A DNA stretch of 64,000 bases, taken from NCBI GenBank assembly GCA_036874045.1, contig CM072345.1, forward strand, positions 12,634,501 through 12,698,500, read 5' to 3'. This document shows, piece by piece, positions 22,085-35,700 of the stretch (the stretch's first letter is position 1; every line of letters begins with the position of its first letter). The DNA comes from Cymodocea nodosa. Its lineage: Eukaryota > Streptophyta > Magnoliopsida > Alismatales > Cymodoceaceae. The position numbers and the translations under genes are program-made. The notes beneath the pieces are model-generated. The model did not search any database. It saw only the letters and a list, made by a program, of their open reading frames with translations, and was not told the DNA's origin.

Positions 22085-25000
22085 CTAGCTTGGATCCATC
22101 TTCGTTTCCTTTGGGGCACTAACTCCGTTGTTCATTCTTGCACGTGCCTCTGCAAACATTCTTTGCTGCTCAGCAACAGCTTCTTCTTCTGTCATTTCTG
22201 CTACACTCGCCTTTCCCCCTTTAGGAGAATCCTGAACGAAAATGCTTGTGTATTTTACTATTTTGTCAAGGATAAAGCGTGCAAAAAGATGCAGTAAAGA
22301 GGAATATGGTCGAACCAGAGTCTCAAGTTTGTGCTGCTCATATGCTGCATAGACCTCCTCAATGTAGTCTCCAAAACCAAGTACCTGAGTTTAAATTTTA
22401 ACTTTTAGACAAATACCGACCAGATCTCTTTGATCATGATCCATCTTGTATAAAGATTAATGAGCTAAGAATGTTATTTTAACATGTTTATCGTAATACT
22501 ATAATTTTGTGGAATTAGTTCGAAATTGTTCCGTACGAGTCTTAGTATCTAATGTTTTAGGATTTTTTCTTAGATCATGTATAACGTGGAATTACATGGA
22601 TTGCACTAACCATCATCATATCGACCCTACTAAATAATTTACCTATTAAAAAATAATGCAAGAAAATTTTCAATACGTGGAAAATCTGGACAAAGATATT
22701 AAAGCATGCAGTTTAGCGTCTTTCATGAATTCTTTCAGCCAATTTGTGCACAAAATTGTCATTTAATAACAACCAGTAATCAATTCTCCAAAAGTCGTCT
22801 AAAGGTATCAAATCAACTCTCCCACTGAGATATCCAAATTATCTTACAGTAGTTCAGTTGAACCGCTGAATATCATTATCAGGACAAGACCTAAAGACTT
22901 CTCTGATTCAGTGGGAAGAGCCACAGTTTTCTAATCAGAAAAGGATTGCCCCCTTGATGAGCGATACCATTAGTAGAACAGAATGAAAAATAAACAAGGA
23001 AATCAGAAAAAGCCTTTGATTACAACAAGAAGTCCAAATGAATTCTAGATTCCGAAAAAGGTTATCCTATATTAGTTTTCTGCCTGTACCTTCAGTCTTG
23101 AACTAACATAATGCCAAAATAGGCTTGTATCCCTCCACCCATGGATAATCTTACCATTATATGTAATATTGTTGAACCAACATGGAATGAGTGTTAATCC
23201 TGTTAGTGGAACTTAATTCTTTCTATCAAATATTTACAACACAAACCGATAAAATTTGATTCAAATGATTCAAACATGGTTCAACACTGAATTGCTTCAA
23301 TCATTTAGTCATATAGGTGGTTCAACTACATGTAAGAATCAATAGTCCAACTAAATAAAACCAGGAAGTTAGTCCTAAGTGGGTGATGAATCACTAGAAT
23401 GGTTTCACAATGATTTCTACCAGCAAGATGCTTGCAAAAGCTTTTTCTGAACCATGGCACAAATTTGATAATAATCATTTCCTTGTGTACCATCAACACC
23501 ATGACATGCCTGATGAGAGTTCTTTGAAGGATTTGGAAGATAAAATCTAAGACAGATGGAAATAAGATGGAATAAATATGTGTACACCCTAAGATTATTT
23601 TAAAATATTAGATGTAATGGGCTAGTTTAAGACTTAAGAGCTCAGACCCATATCCAATGTAAAACCTCGATTCAATATTAGGATACGGTCGTGAAAGATA
23701 AATTTCTACAACCCACTAGAACGTTTGACTAACCAAATAAAGTACAAAGTTGATCAATTTCTCACAAAATGTGAATTTCATCATCCACTTTTTTAATTTG
23801 ACAAGAATACAAAGCAGTAAATAACATACAGATTGACTTTCACATAGTAAACCTTAGGCCTTTACTATGTACAAATCCTTATAATGATTTCCAAAATAAA
23901 TAATACGAAGTCAAAAATTTAAATTTTGTTTTAGCGGCAGATGATTTTATCAATTTAGGGTCTTATTGTACTATATGGACCATACTTTTATTTCTTAGGC
24001 TATTCAGTATATTTTCATATTGTTTAAAATGCCACTTAAAAGATTGACTAGAAAAATGGAATATCCATCTCAAATAATAAATATTTGATATCAGATTTCT
24101 ACTTTTGATTGCAAAGCAAAATCAATGAGAAGTATAAAAAAATGAAATACTATATATTCATAAATTTTAGGAGCTTGATAAACAATAACCTCTAACGCTT
24201 TGAGGACATGTTCAGGGGCAATTGTTCTTTTATCTTCACGACTACATACTTCATTAGACTCTGATGAAATGAGATTGATAAACTCTGAAACATAGCACAT
24301 AAATTATGGAGATTAGAAACCTAAAAAATAGTTAGAAGATTACACTATTTGGGTCACTACAAAAAGTATGCAAGAAAGAAGGAAATGCATATATAAATAT
24401 GAATTATCTTTTAAGTAAATGTTGGGATGGTAGAATCAAAAATGGAAAGACATAAAACAGCAATGCATATTAACAAGCCCAAGAAGTTGCTCCACCAAAA
24501 CACATCATTTTGAACTAAGTAAAACATGTCACAAGACAATCTTCACTAGTTACTATGATTGCCCTCAGTTCCATAAAATAGAAGATGTAAACCTCATGAA
24601 ATCATGGTAACATTCCTTCCAAATGTTGTCAATAAGAACTAAAAAAGATCTATATTTAAAGAAGCCAGTGCAGTGTCTTGTCTATTGAATTCAACTGTAT
24701 AAATAAACCAGGATTCATCACATGGCAGAAAGAGAGCATTATGACATATACAAGCATAGGTGTGTTAGAATTTTCCACTTGATGTAATAAAAATGCTCTG
24801 AAGTCATAACTTCACTGATGGAATGACATTTAGTATCAATTAATTTCATGTCAAAGTAAAAGTTATTTTTCAAGATTTAGTGATAGAGTATGATTCAGTA
24901 ATATTTTAAAGCAGTTAATTTCCAGGAAAAAAGTCAAACTCTATACCAGCATTTCGTTTCTTAAATAAAATCTTCCATATTCATCTTGGAGAGATGACCT

Positions 25001-26070
25001 ATATGTTTTTCTCAAAAGATCTTAACAGGGAATTGATGTAGAGCCTAAAGAACAAATTAGGAGCTATTTCTACAGAATATAACAGACCTAGCATTCTAGA
25101 TAATCTTTTATTTTTTTTGCAATGCATCACTTATGTTGTCAGCAAATATGCTTAAAACTAAATGGTAAAAAAATCGCAAAGTAAATCAAACTTTTTTATA
25201 TGTTTTCATTACCAACACAGCACTCAACAAGAAGGTCCTGAGCATCTCTTGCAACCCGGACATCTGGTGGTAGCATCTCCTTAATAATTTTAAACATGGT
25301 TGCTGAAAAAGGTTCAAAACAAATAACAGAAAGGTGAGTCACTTCATGAAAACTAAAACAAATTGATGAAGCAACATCTCATAACATTCAAGGGAAAAAT
25401 ATATGACATATCACGAATAATAATTAAGTCCATCACTATGATTGTAATGAATCTTGATAGATGAGCACATATGGACCACATCACATCACTCAGTGATTCT
25501 CAGACCACAGTTTCACTTGTACATTTGTTAATTTGACAGTGAACTAAAATACATGTAAACTAGATTAAGGCTCTGGCTAGCTATGGGGAGCAAGAGCTTA
25601 ATGAGCATGAAATTTTGATACAATCCAGAAGACCCACGAAAAGCGATGCTGAGTTCGTACTCTGTTTCAAACAAAAGAGATGCAAAATCGTTGTGATATT
25701 ATACTGCTTAGAAATGACAGTTCCTTGCTACGAAATAATGGCAACAGCTATCTCGATTTTTTCAGAGACAGTGGCCCAACAGTGGGCACTGTTATGAATT
25801 TGCCCATGTCATTTTAAAAGCTCTTGAAATGACAAAGAGCATTCATCATCTACAGATAATGCAGTAGTGTGGCAAAACCCTCACCCACGATTTCACGAAC
25901 CTCCTCAACTATAGTCTTGACTAAAACTCAATTCCAACACACTAATCATGAATCTGATTCGGAGCACAACCGAAGCACAGAAAAATATCAAGGGAAAAGC
26001 AAACGAGGATTGCACCTTTGGGAAGGGAAACATCTTCTTTCGACTTCCCGACGATATCCATGGGCTCCAT
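22085..26070 (-). CDS. DR1: Dr1 / NC2-beta, histone-fold transcription repressor, five exons
   Basis: Subunit of negative cofactor 2, which with NC2-alpha (DRAP1) binds TBP on DNA and blocks assembly of the RNA polymerase II initiation complex in the nucleus. Exons on the minus strand: 26070-26016, 25302-25213, 24284-24190, 22384-22316, 22231-22085. They total 456 bases, or 151 residues, and all phases agree. The product starts MEPMDIVGKSKEDVSLPK and continues TMFKIIKEMLPPDVRVARDA, then EFINLISSESNEVC, RTIAPEHVLKALE, LGFGDYIEEVYAAYEQHK and TEEEAVAEQQRMFAEARAR. This is nearly identical to plant Dr1 through the histone fold, with a slightly short, divergent tail (ends DPS). The two large introns (about 0.75-1.8 kb) are AT-rich with no genes seen. 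Confidence 0.93.
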
Positions 26071-28680
26071 CTCCCTCGAGCACCTGCCATCAACAGGCAA
26101 CAAAAAGATCCAGCATCAATCACTCAATCAAAACGCAACCGTCAAACAATAAGGATTCTGAGCAACATATGTGAAACAAACCGTCAAAACAAGAGAATCG
26201 AACACGACGATACAGGAGAAGAATACGAAAATCACGATCGATCGTTTCTAGGGCACATGAACGAACAGAACCGCCGTGGGGTTGGGGCGGAGATCTGGAT
26301 TTGGGAAATCGGGGAAATACCCCTCGTTGTAAATATATCGACGAGTTTGGGTTATTTAGACGAATGGAATTTGACATACGTGGCAGAAGGTGGAACGTCG
26401 ATGCCCGATCGGACGGTGGAGGAGTGGCCATTCGATGAGAGCATCGGTTTTCCGACACTGACCTCTGGGAGGTGGTAACAAAAGATGACCATTACGGAAA
26501 TTCGGAGATCGATGCCTCCTCGACATCGTCAAAATCGGATAGAATTCAATTCAAATAAATCTAAAAATCGACTGTGAAATATACAAACAAGATCGACGAT
26601 CCTCTTCGCTGTGAATGACATTTAATAATCGAAGAGAATCCTAGTTCACGATCACATATCCTGTTAATAAATTGATTCAAGGATAATTGAACTCTACAAT
26701 AGTCGACCTTGCATTGGATGATTAATTACTTCTATCTGCGTTAGTATTTGACTCATCGCTCAGAGGTTGCGTCGGCGGTCGGCTAATTATTTCTATTCGG
26801 TTTTAGTCCAAATACGTACATCTCGGAATTTGTTTAGTCTTTCTTAAGCAAATTTTTAATAATTTGTTTTAAAACAGAATATCGGAGAGAAATTACCGTA
26901 AAATGACGGAGAAGGAGATGTAGAAGCGATATTTTAATTGCGCTTTTGTTTAGAATTAATTTGGATAAAAAAAAAGGTTTTCTGGGAAATTTGGAATTAG
27001 AATTCAAGGAGGTATTTGTAACGAAGGAATGTTAGAATAACGTGAATTAACATATATAGAAAGGTTCGTTTTCACTTGTAACTAATTTTGGTTTTAACTT
27101 AATTGTTTAATTACATTTTAACGTAGAATGATTTTGATAAATTTATACGTATACCACAAGATAACAAAATATGGGATGAAAGAGAGTTTCCTTCGTCTTT
27201 TAATTTATACCGACGAGGAAATATTTCTTTCAAAGGCAAAGGAATTACCCTAATATTTTCTAAAAATGTTTAAAGAATTCTTTCCATGATATTTCTTAAA
27301 AATGTTTAAATGTAAAAATAAAAAAAAAGGGAACAAAAAACAACTATTCACTGTCCAACTAACATTACGTAAGAAAAAATCGTAGTTACGTAATTTTTTG
27401 ATCATTTTTATATATTACATGCATCTCAAATAGATTTATAATTTCATCCTCAAACTTTACATTTCTCGAGTACCAATCATTCACAGATCAATATAATCAG
27501 ATTGAGCACTATATTTGCATACAGTCCTATTCACTTACATTTGCTAAATATAACGAGAAATATAAAGTTTAAGGCGCGCAAAAATGCTAACGTAACCTAA
27601 AAAATTGAAGTTGCCATTTATCTCGCTTGCTTCTTTTTGTAATGGTACTAAATTATGGTCTTCTATGTAAATGTATGGGAGGACTAATTATTGATATAAT
27701 TAAAGAAATTTTTATCTAATTTTTTAAGGCATAGAATTCTTTCTAACAATCTTAGTGAACCTGTTTTTAACAATGTATAACGTACTCATTGAAATAAAAA
27801 GAAAAAGAACTTAGCCTTTTCACTTAATCAATTGATTTTTACTTAGTATTAGACCTGATTCTATCTGTCGATTACTTATAAGTATAAAAAAAATAAAAAA
27901 ATCACAAGTAAAAAGATGTGTTAAGACAAAATCTCATATGATATATATAAAAAGTAAATTAATATTTTGAATTAAACTTTTACTTAACGAAATATAAAAC
28001 TATATGTTTTCAAAAATAATCTGCAGCTGACAAGATCTTGGATAAAGTCTAGATATTCTCACTGAACAGGTTTCCGACGGGTTGAACCAATACACAGGGT
28101 TCAAAAATATTCTCATTAAATTTTTATTAGCCTTTTTGATGAATGAAACTTTGAATGAGATTTGGTTTTAATCAGTGTACACACCAAAAATCACGATGAA
28201 AATAATTAATTGATAAAATGCATGAATACATGACGATGGTAACGTGAGATGGAAAGATTATTTGAGTCTATTTACGTTGCATCTTTGGATTATTTTTTTC
28301 ATTTATATTGTAATAATTAGAATGTTTTATATTTTTAGATTATTTTCTGAAAAATATAATAATTTAAATAAATGTGCTCTTTAATTTCATTAATATTGTT
28401 TTTCTTTAAAATATTAAATTATAGATTTATGTATCAAATACATAATTTTAGTTAATATTTTACAATTTATTTCTTTACTTTTTAAAATTTTAAACATTCT
28501 ATCTTACACTAACCTTCAACATTAATTCTAACTTTCCAACAAATATACTAAATCCTTTATAAAATTATAATATTTTAGACATTTTATTTTATTTTTATCT
28601 GAACTTTTGGACATGCACTAAACATACCCTTAGTGCTTGTATTTTGAATTACATTGATTTTTTTTTTAAATAAATCACAT
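26071..28680. other. Upstream region of Dr1 and AT-rich intergenic DNA
   Basis: The Dr1 leader and promoter should lie in the first few hundred bases; TATATTTA on the minus strand near 26330 is a possible TATA-like site. The rest is AT-rich, with no gene seen. Confidence 0.45.
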
Positions 28681-28689
28681 TTATAAAGT

Positions 28690-28920
28690 CCATCAGAGGA
28701 CGACGGAGAAAGTTCGCCGGTGATGGGGGAGGCCAGCGGAGTTCGTAACGTGAAGATTGGCAGAGATGGAGCGTGGCAGTGAAGAGCGGCGGCGACGGCA
28801 ACGGCAACGAAGGGTGGCAGACGCAGACTTCCTACGATGGGTTTGGGAGATGCGCGGAGGAGGAGAGCAAGGAGCTGTGCGATACGTAGGTGATAGAGAG
28901 AGAGAGAGGGGGCGAGCGAT
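28690..28920 (-). other. GC-rich island, 5'-end-like, unassigned
   Basis: A sharp GC-rich block inside AT-rich DNA. Read on the minus strand it has a CT-rich start (CCCCCTCTCTCTCTC) and an Arg/Ser-rich open frame with no recognised domain. It resembles the leader and first exon of a gene, or a gene fragment captured by a transposon. No downstream exons were identified. Confidence 0.25.
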
Positions 28921-29327
28921 GCATTCGTGATTCCATAGCTTTGCTATAGCTTTAATAAAAAAGAAGTTAATATTTTTTACATGCATACGAGACAGCAGTA
29001 CGTAATTTTTAGAATATATCTTCAAACGAGGACACTGGAAATTAAGGAGAGAAACTCCTAGTTTACAGTTTGGAAAGTGTAAGTGCAATGCAACTTGATC
29101 AATAAAACACAAGTTATTCAATCAAGTCCAAAGTTATTTTCTTAAAGAAATATATAGGAAATATCACTACGCTGATGGAAGCAAATAACTGCAAAAACCA
29201 GTTTATGATCAAGTTGGGATACAAACGTACCTACCGATTGATAATTTTCCTCCCAATCTTTTTTTTTTTTTTTTGAACTTATTCTTCACTTCTCAAATCA
29301 CCACTTCTGCCTTCTTGTTTAGGTTTC

Positions 29328-32300
29328 TTAGTGCAGGGCACCTCCTGCAAATGATCTACTGGCGTTAGCTGACTTGATCTCAGAATCCAGTGAATCGATA
29401 TCTAATCCAAGCTGGTGGTGTTCTCTTTGGGACATTCCCCTTCCCACACTCCTCACCATGCCACCACCAACTCCAAGGAAGTCTCTGGTCAATCTGTCCG
29501 ATCCCGCCATGCTTGCGACGTTGGGGTTCTGGTGCAACCTGGCCCCGTCCATCATTGACATGTTTGAGCTGAACCCACCATACCCACTGCTCTCTTGTTG
29601 CTGATGAGGATGATGGTGATTATGGTCACTTCCTCCTGTAACAGTGTTGGGATGCCCTCCAAATATGGAGTTTCCACCTCCAAATATACCAGTAGGGTTC
29701 CCATTTGTAAGAGTGTTCATCAGGTCTTGGAGATGATGCTCGTTGTCTAGATGTGGTCTCAAGTTATCTCCTTGGCTACCAACAAATTGGCCTCTGAAAT
29801 TTGTGGGTTTGGTGTTGCTGGAAGAAGAGGAGCTTCCGAAGCCTCTGAGGATGGGCGATCCAGTACTGTTGGTGGTTGTCGTTGCACCGATTTGGGCAGC
29901 CTTCTGAAGCAAAGCGGTTGCAGACATCTGAGGAAGAATGGATTCGTTTTGCATTGAGGTGGGGTTATACAGAGAAGACACTCCGCCAGAGCCCACGTTG
30001 TCGTGGATGAGGTTTCCGGCGAAGAGGCTGGCATGCTCACTGTTTCCATCCCCACTGTTGAACTGGTCGACGGTCATCATCAAGTGCGCATTCTGGTGGT
30101 TGCTTGCAGTGTTGTTAACGTTGTTGTTGATGGCGGTTGTGGCCGTGTTGGTGTTGGAAAGGAAGCCGAGGTTGAAGAATGTGGCAGCCGCGGCTGCAGT
30201 CGCAGAGGAAGGACCAGCGGTGGAGGTGTTGCTCTGGAAGTCGGGCAGATGCATCAGGCCATGGAAAGGCTTGTGTTGCAGCAAGGTGTGGTGGGTCGAC
30301 TGGGTGTCATCGTGGAAGTCTTGGTTGGCGCCACCGAGGAAGAACCCAGAGGACGAACCACCTTGAGACGGTCGGAAGTTTGGGGTAGAGGACGACAAGA
30401 GGTGATCGAATTGGGTCCCGGCGCCGCCGCCGCCTCCGAGACGAAGGAGGTCGGTGGACGGAAGGCTTTGGTCCTGGAGTGTGGAAATCTGAGAATTCAC
30501 ATGTGAGGGACCCAAACCCATGGTGCTGCTTCCGTACAAGTGGCCTCCGATCGAGCTGAGGCCAGTCGGAAGCCTCGCACTCTCCTGCGCCAAGGCATCA
30601 CAGAAGGCTCTGTGGGTGATGAAGCTGTCACGCCTGCCAGCAAAAGATCGAAAGAGTAGTGACCCATGCAGATATAATTCTGGTGCAAAAAAGTAAGCAA
30701 GTTGACTATAGGGATATCCACACTCATAATTAAATCTGAATACAGCATTATTATACAGAAATTCTACTACTGCTGAAAATAAATCACCTCGATCGACACT
30801 GATAAGAAAATGAACTTAATTTAATTGTGACACAAGACGAACAATATGATGCATGAGACTGCTAATTAATTAAGATTTTTCTTGCTAGAATATATTTTTC
30901 ACGGTGGCACATGATTCTTGCGTTAAACGTAATTAGGCTATTTGCATATCACATGGAACAAGAATATTGAAAACTTCACGTTATGATGCATGCAAGCATG
31001 GCTGACTGTTTTATTTCCTTAATTATGTTTTAAAATATAACATTTTCTTAAATTCAGTTTTGTTCCATGAAATTGTAACTTTCAAAGTAAAAAATTTAAG
31101 TATGAACTGTGAAGAATTAGCTAGGATGTCCATCAGTAAAGTGAGTGAATAATAAACATATATCTGTACAAATTCTAAATCAAGGCAAACCACAGCAAAT
31201 TAGCAGCTTTTAAGGATTTTTTTATCACAATATCTCTATTATTTCTAACACATTTTCACCCTTGATTTTAACTTAATTCCCTTCTTGCTTCAAATTTGTT
31301 TTTTAAATACCTTCCAATTAGATTGACCATTAATATAATTAACTAACTCTTAATACTAACTGATGATGAAATGACAAAAAATACTTACAAGAAGGTAAAC
31401 TACGTACATATCTTATTAAAAAGCGTCACATTAGAAAAAATGAAGACAAAATTTAAATATATAAAGGGAGACTCCTCTACTCACAAGGAATATGTTTAAC
31501 TTGAGTTCGATATTTTGCATGGTGAGTAAGCGGAAGGAGACTTTCTATTTTTTTAATTAGTTTTCTTGGTCAATTCACCATCAGTCAAGCTAGGTTAGGA
31601 GTTAATAGTAGTAGTGCTCGAACAATTTTAAAGGTATTTAGAAAACAAATATGAAACAATAGAGTATTCGGATAAAATCAAGAATAACGATAACATATTC
31701 AGCATTAATGACGTCAAAACTAACAAAGGTATTATGATAAAAAACCTGTTTTTAATGGCAATCTTTTGGTTGGAACTTGAGTCCAAAAGAGTTTTTTTTT
31801 TTCTCCCCTCCTTAAGCCTTATAAAATGAGAAAATAGTATCTATATTATTAAGCAGAAAATGTACCAGAACTATACTCTCTACCTTTTTTTTTTTTTTTT
31901 TGGAAGAGAGCATAGACATTAGATATTTTAAAATTTAATGAAAAGTACGAAGGACATAGTCTTAGCCAACTCAACCCTAAACAAGTGTACTCCCCCCATG
32001 TCAGTAAAAGCCGAAATGGTATCCCATGCCTAGAAGGGAACAGGTAATTAAGAAGGAGATGGGGAATTCTTCCACAAATTGCATATATATTATGCATGTC
32101 CACACCATGCCAAGCCAGAATCCACGTCTGGATCTGGCTCATTACCCCATGGAGGAAGGGAATTTTTTTGCTGTAAACATGAGAGAAATCCACGACAATG
32201 CCCATTGAAGGTAACTACAATCACCTCTCAATTTCCTGGCTAAAACCACTGATCAGTTGTTAATAATGCCACATGCACGAATTATGCCAAAACCATGCAT

Positions 32301-34858
32301 GCAAGGGCCGATCGGTATTTCTAGGGCTCTTGCCTTGCCTTTCATGCAATGCCAACTATGGATATGTATACATGTACACACACCTGCACACTTCAATTAA
32401 TGCAGTTCAGTTACCAAACAGAGCACCCAAATTACTAACTCCCAGGTTGCAGTCCAGCATAGTGTGAGTGTGGAACACGACACTCTTATTGACGGGTGGC
32501 CCAACTCCATTACTACATGTCACCTAGAGAGGAAATGAAGGGGAGAATAAATAATTAATGGCAAGACAGAGGTGGCTTCATCACTAACCTCCTGGTTCTC
32601 GTTCTTCATCCATTGGGAGGCCCCAGCTTCGGCAAGCCGGTGGTGCATGGCGAGCCCACGAGGGAAGGAACAAACTTGCTCGAACTCGATACATGGCACG
32701 TGAACAGGAGAGGAAAGGACCGACGACGTCTACGTGTCTAAGAGGGGTTGCGAGAGAGAGAGAGAGGGATGCGTTGATTTCGAGAGGCGAAATCCCAAAA
32801 GTTCGCCACCTTTTTCCTCGCGGCCCGAACAACCGTACCATCGGTGAAGCCCTTTGATATTCACGTGCGAGCAGTTTCACTACAGTTGCAGGACTGCCCA
32901 GCTCCCTTTCAGGTAATAATTCCTCTCCTCCTACTTGGATTTGAATTCTAAGTTCAAATTCTTAACAACCCTATTGCCTAACTGAACTCTTACTTTAAAC
33001 CAAAAGAAAAGACTGTAAGTGCACCAGATTTTCATCGGTTGACGTTTTTCTTTCCTCCAATGATGGATTCGAATCTAAGTCTTTTCCCTCTAATATTTAT
33101 AAAAAAGAAAATATATAGCACCACCGGACACTTTGGTTCGTTGACGTAGAGTCTGCAAATTAAACATTCGGTAATCACATGCAATTAACTTGGCTCTAAA
33201 ATCCGAGAGAGTAATTATTTGCTAAACAAGTTAAGATGACATGGGCGATTGTCTAGATTGGAAAATGAATATGGTGTACGTGTTTAAATCTTGATAAAAA
33301 CATCATATTTTCATCAAGACGTAAACACAATCCCTTCTTTAATTTACGGCGGAATACACGGTAAACCATATTAGTTAATTACCTTATCGGTCGTGGACAT
33401 CAAGTCATGATATAACCTTAACCCTAAATATAAACACCAGAACGAGAAAAGTCAAAGGAAATAATGGTAAGAATCAATAGAACAAACGACGATGGACATT
33501 AAGCTTATTAACATATATAAGCGAAACTAGTAGTCGGTATAATTAACGATGGAAGAAGCTTAATTGTAGCAATACGTACCTTGAGAAGAGCGTGCCGCAG
33601 TCGCATCGGTACTCCCGGGTTCCACAGGTCTTGGAGTGAGCTTTCCAGTCCGACTGCACGGCGTAGCGCTTCGAGCATTTGTCGCACTTCCACTTCTTCT
33701 CGCCGTGCTTCCGGCAGAAGTGCTTCTTTATGCCGGTGAGGTCACCTAGAGCGCGGGAGGGGTCGTGGTGGACGCAGGTTGGCTCCGGGCACAGGTACAC
33801 CCGGCGTCTCACTTCTTTGGTGCTCTTCTGCCTCAGCTTCCATGGCAGGTTGTGGCCTCTCCGGTGGAGCTGCAGGTTTTGCTCACGCTGGAAGCCTTTG
33901 TTGCACACCTCGCAGATGAATCGGTTCGTCGCCATCAGAGTCTTGGGTGATAATGCTATCACCTCCGCGTCTGGATCTGTAGCGTTGCAAGTAGTACACA
34001 CGTATGTTTGAAGTCGTCACTTCTTAGTCAGTAGCGGGGAATTCACGGTGGTATAATTAGAACAAGCACGTAGAAAGAAAAGATTATATGCATATATATA
34101 TATATATTTCCATCATCGATAATTATTAACTACTTATAATTAACCCAGGTATATATTCGGGAGTGGTGTTAGATGAATGAAAACATAAGAAGATGCAACA
34201 TAATGGGTATTGATGTTTGAAGCAAGTCATGAACAAAAATAAATATGGAGAAGGAGAGAAGATGGATCCATGAAGCGTGTACTGAAAATTAAGTATAGAT
34301 AGATCTTAAAAGGGAGAGAACATAAAATTAATTAACTTTGTGTGGGTTAATTATTTGATTCACGGGAGGCGTAGAAGAGAGGAACAAAAAATCAGATTTA
34401 ATTTGTTCTATGCAAAATTGGTTCTGTAAATAATTAAGAAAGATAAATGGAAACTAAAAACTTCATTGATGTCGGTGTTGAATGGGCTTTAGTCATAGTC
34501 ACGCCCTACTTGTTGTAGCTAAGCTTTGGCATGGAGAACTATATTTTATGAATCGATTGATTGTTAAACTGTAAGCTTTGGGGATCAGGGTTCTGGTATC
34601 CTACTGATCAATTAAGGAGAGGTGAAATTATTTCCAAAAGAAAAGGACGAAGAAAATTAATGAAGTGTGCATGCAGGAGTGAAGATACTTGCTTGGATTT
34701 CCTGGTTGGTTTCTTTTCTTCTTTGGCGGTGGTGCAGCGGCTGGTGGGGCGGCCGTCGATGAGCTTGGTGCAGCCAAAGCTTGCTGCTGCTTCATCTGGT
34801 TCTGGAGATCGTCATCTCTCATAGAAAAGAATGGGGAAGAAGACGAAGACGCTGCCAT
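29328..34858 (-). CDS. INDETERMINATE-domain (IDD) C2H2 zinc-finger transcription factor, three exons
   Basis: Plant-specific nuclear transcription factor; family members act with GRAS proteins (DELLA, SHR/SCR) in development, flowering or metabolism. Exons: 34858-34693, 33976-33580, 30633-29328. They total 1869 bases, or 622 residues. A nuclear signal KKKRN is at 46-50, followed by the ID domain: [20 protein letters not shown], then C77-C80 of finger 1 with [11 protein letters not shown]. Finger 2 follows ([20 protein letters not shown]), then two C2HC fingers ([37 protein letters not shown]). The long Asn/Ser/Gly-rich C terminus carries the family motifs [12 protein letters not shown] and LTRDFLG. 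Intron 1 uses a GC donor (GCAAGT); intron 2 is 2.9 kb. Which IDD subgroup this belongs to is not clear by eye. Confidence 0.93.
30634..33579 (-). other. IDD intron 2 (2.9 kb)
   Basis: AT-rich with standard GT...AG ends (donor GTACGT after 33580, acceptor TGGCAG before 30633). It contains short T runs and a GC-richer patch at 32580-32880 with no recognised gene. Confidence 0.75.
33977..34692 (-). other. IDD intron 1, GC-AG
   Basis: Donor A|GCAAGT at 34693/34692 and acceptor CTACAG before 33976. This join gives the family-typical GNPNPDAEV. The overlapping GT four bases further in would shift the frame into the ID domain. Confidence 0.7.
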
Positions 34859-35576
34859 AATCTAATCCAAAACAAACAATACTCGCCTTTACTTTCCCTT
34901 TCCTTCCCTTATCCTCTTCTGTTTGTTCTCCTGCTTCTAATCACTGGCTTATACCAAATCGAAACAAAATTCGATCGATCTCACTCCGCAACAAGGAATT
35001 AAAGCTTGCAACTCTTGAAACACACTGGCTAGCTTCTCTCCAAACGTGATGAAGGGACTAGACACCAAATCTCGAAAGTGGAAGAGGAGAAAAAGGACCA
35101 AGAATTTTTTCTAGTACGCCAAACAAATTTGGATCTATACCCACTATCGTGCACACTCGCAAAAACCTCCAAATTTTATCATGGGACTCTTCTCAGATCA
35201 ACAACAAAAGAAACAAACAAGTCTAGAAATCCAAACAAACAGTTGCACTCGAAAGTAAATAAAACCAAAGAGAGTAATAAAAAGAGAGGAAAAGCTAGAG
35301 ACGGGAGAGGAGAGGTAGCACAAAATTAAAAACCAGTCGAGAGAGAGATAGCTAGGTATACCCCTTTCTTCTACCTCCTGGTTTCTTTCTCTACAATCAC
35401 TACCGCACTACCACCTATCCAACAGCAGGCTGAGGAGTGGTTGTGCTTGTCTGATATTTCTTACCACTCATTCTCCTCATTTTCTTTCCTTCCCCTTCTT
35501 ATATCTCTCTTCAGGAATATGGGTTTCCCTTCCCCTTTCCATTCAAGTCCTGAGTCCATTAAAAACACTCAAGCTC

Positions 35577-35615
<39 letters not shown>

Positions 35616-35700
35616 TTGTTGATGGGTCTCACGCGGGCTGCGGACAGCCATGTCGTTATCTGGGGCAAGGTTAGGGACCACCATCCTGTGAGACTTACCC
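34859..35700 (-). promoter_or_regulatory. Leader and promoter region of the IDD gene
   Basis: CT-rich DNA immediately upstream of the start, containing a (GA)n run at about 35581-35613. No clear TATA box was assigned. Confidence 0.35.
35581..35613. repeat. (GA)n microsatellite
   Basis: About 15 AG units, 720 bases upstream of the IDD start codon. GA runs of this kind can be bound by plant BPC/GAGA-binding proteins. Confidence 0.85.

Noticed and set aside
25869..26478. Forward ORFs of 101 and 176 codons over the Dr1 first exon and promoter
   Set aside because: They overlap the Dr1 start on the opposite strand and show no domain or splice support.
29938..30506. Long forward ORFs opposite IDD exon 3
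   Set aside because: Antisense shadows of the low-complexity Asn/Ser/Gly-rich IDD C terminus.
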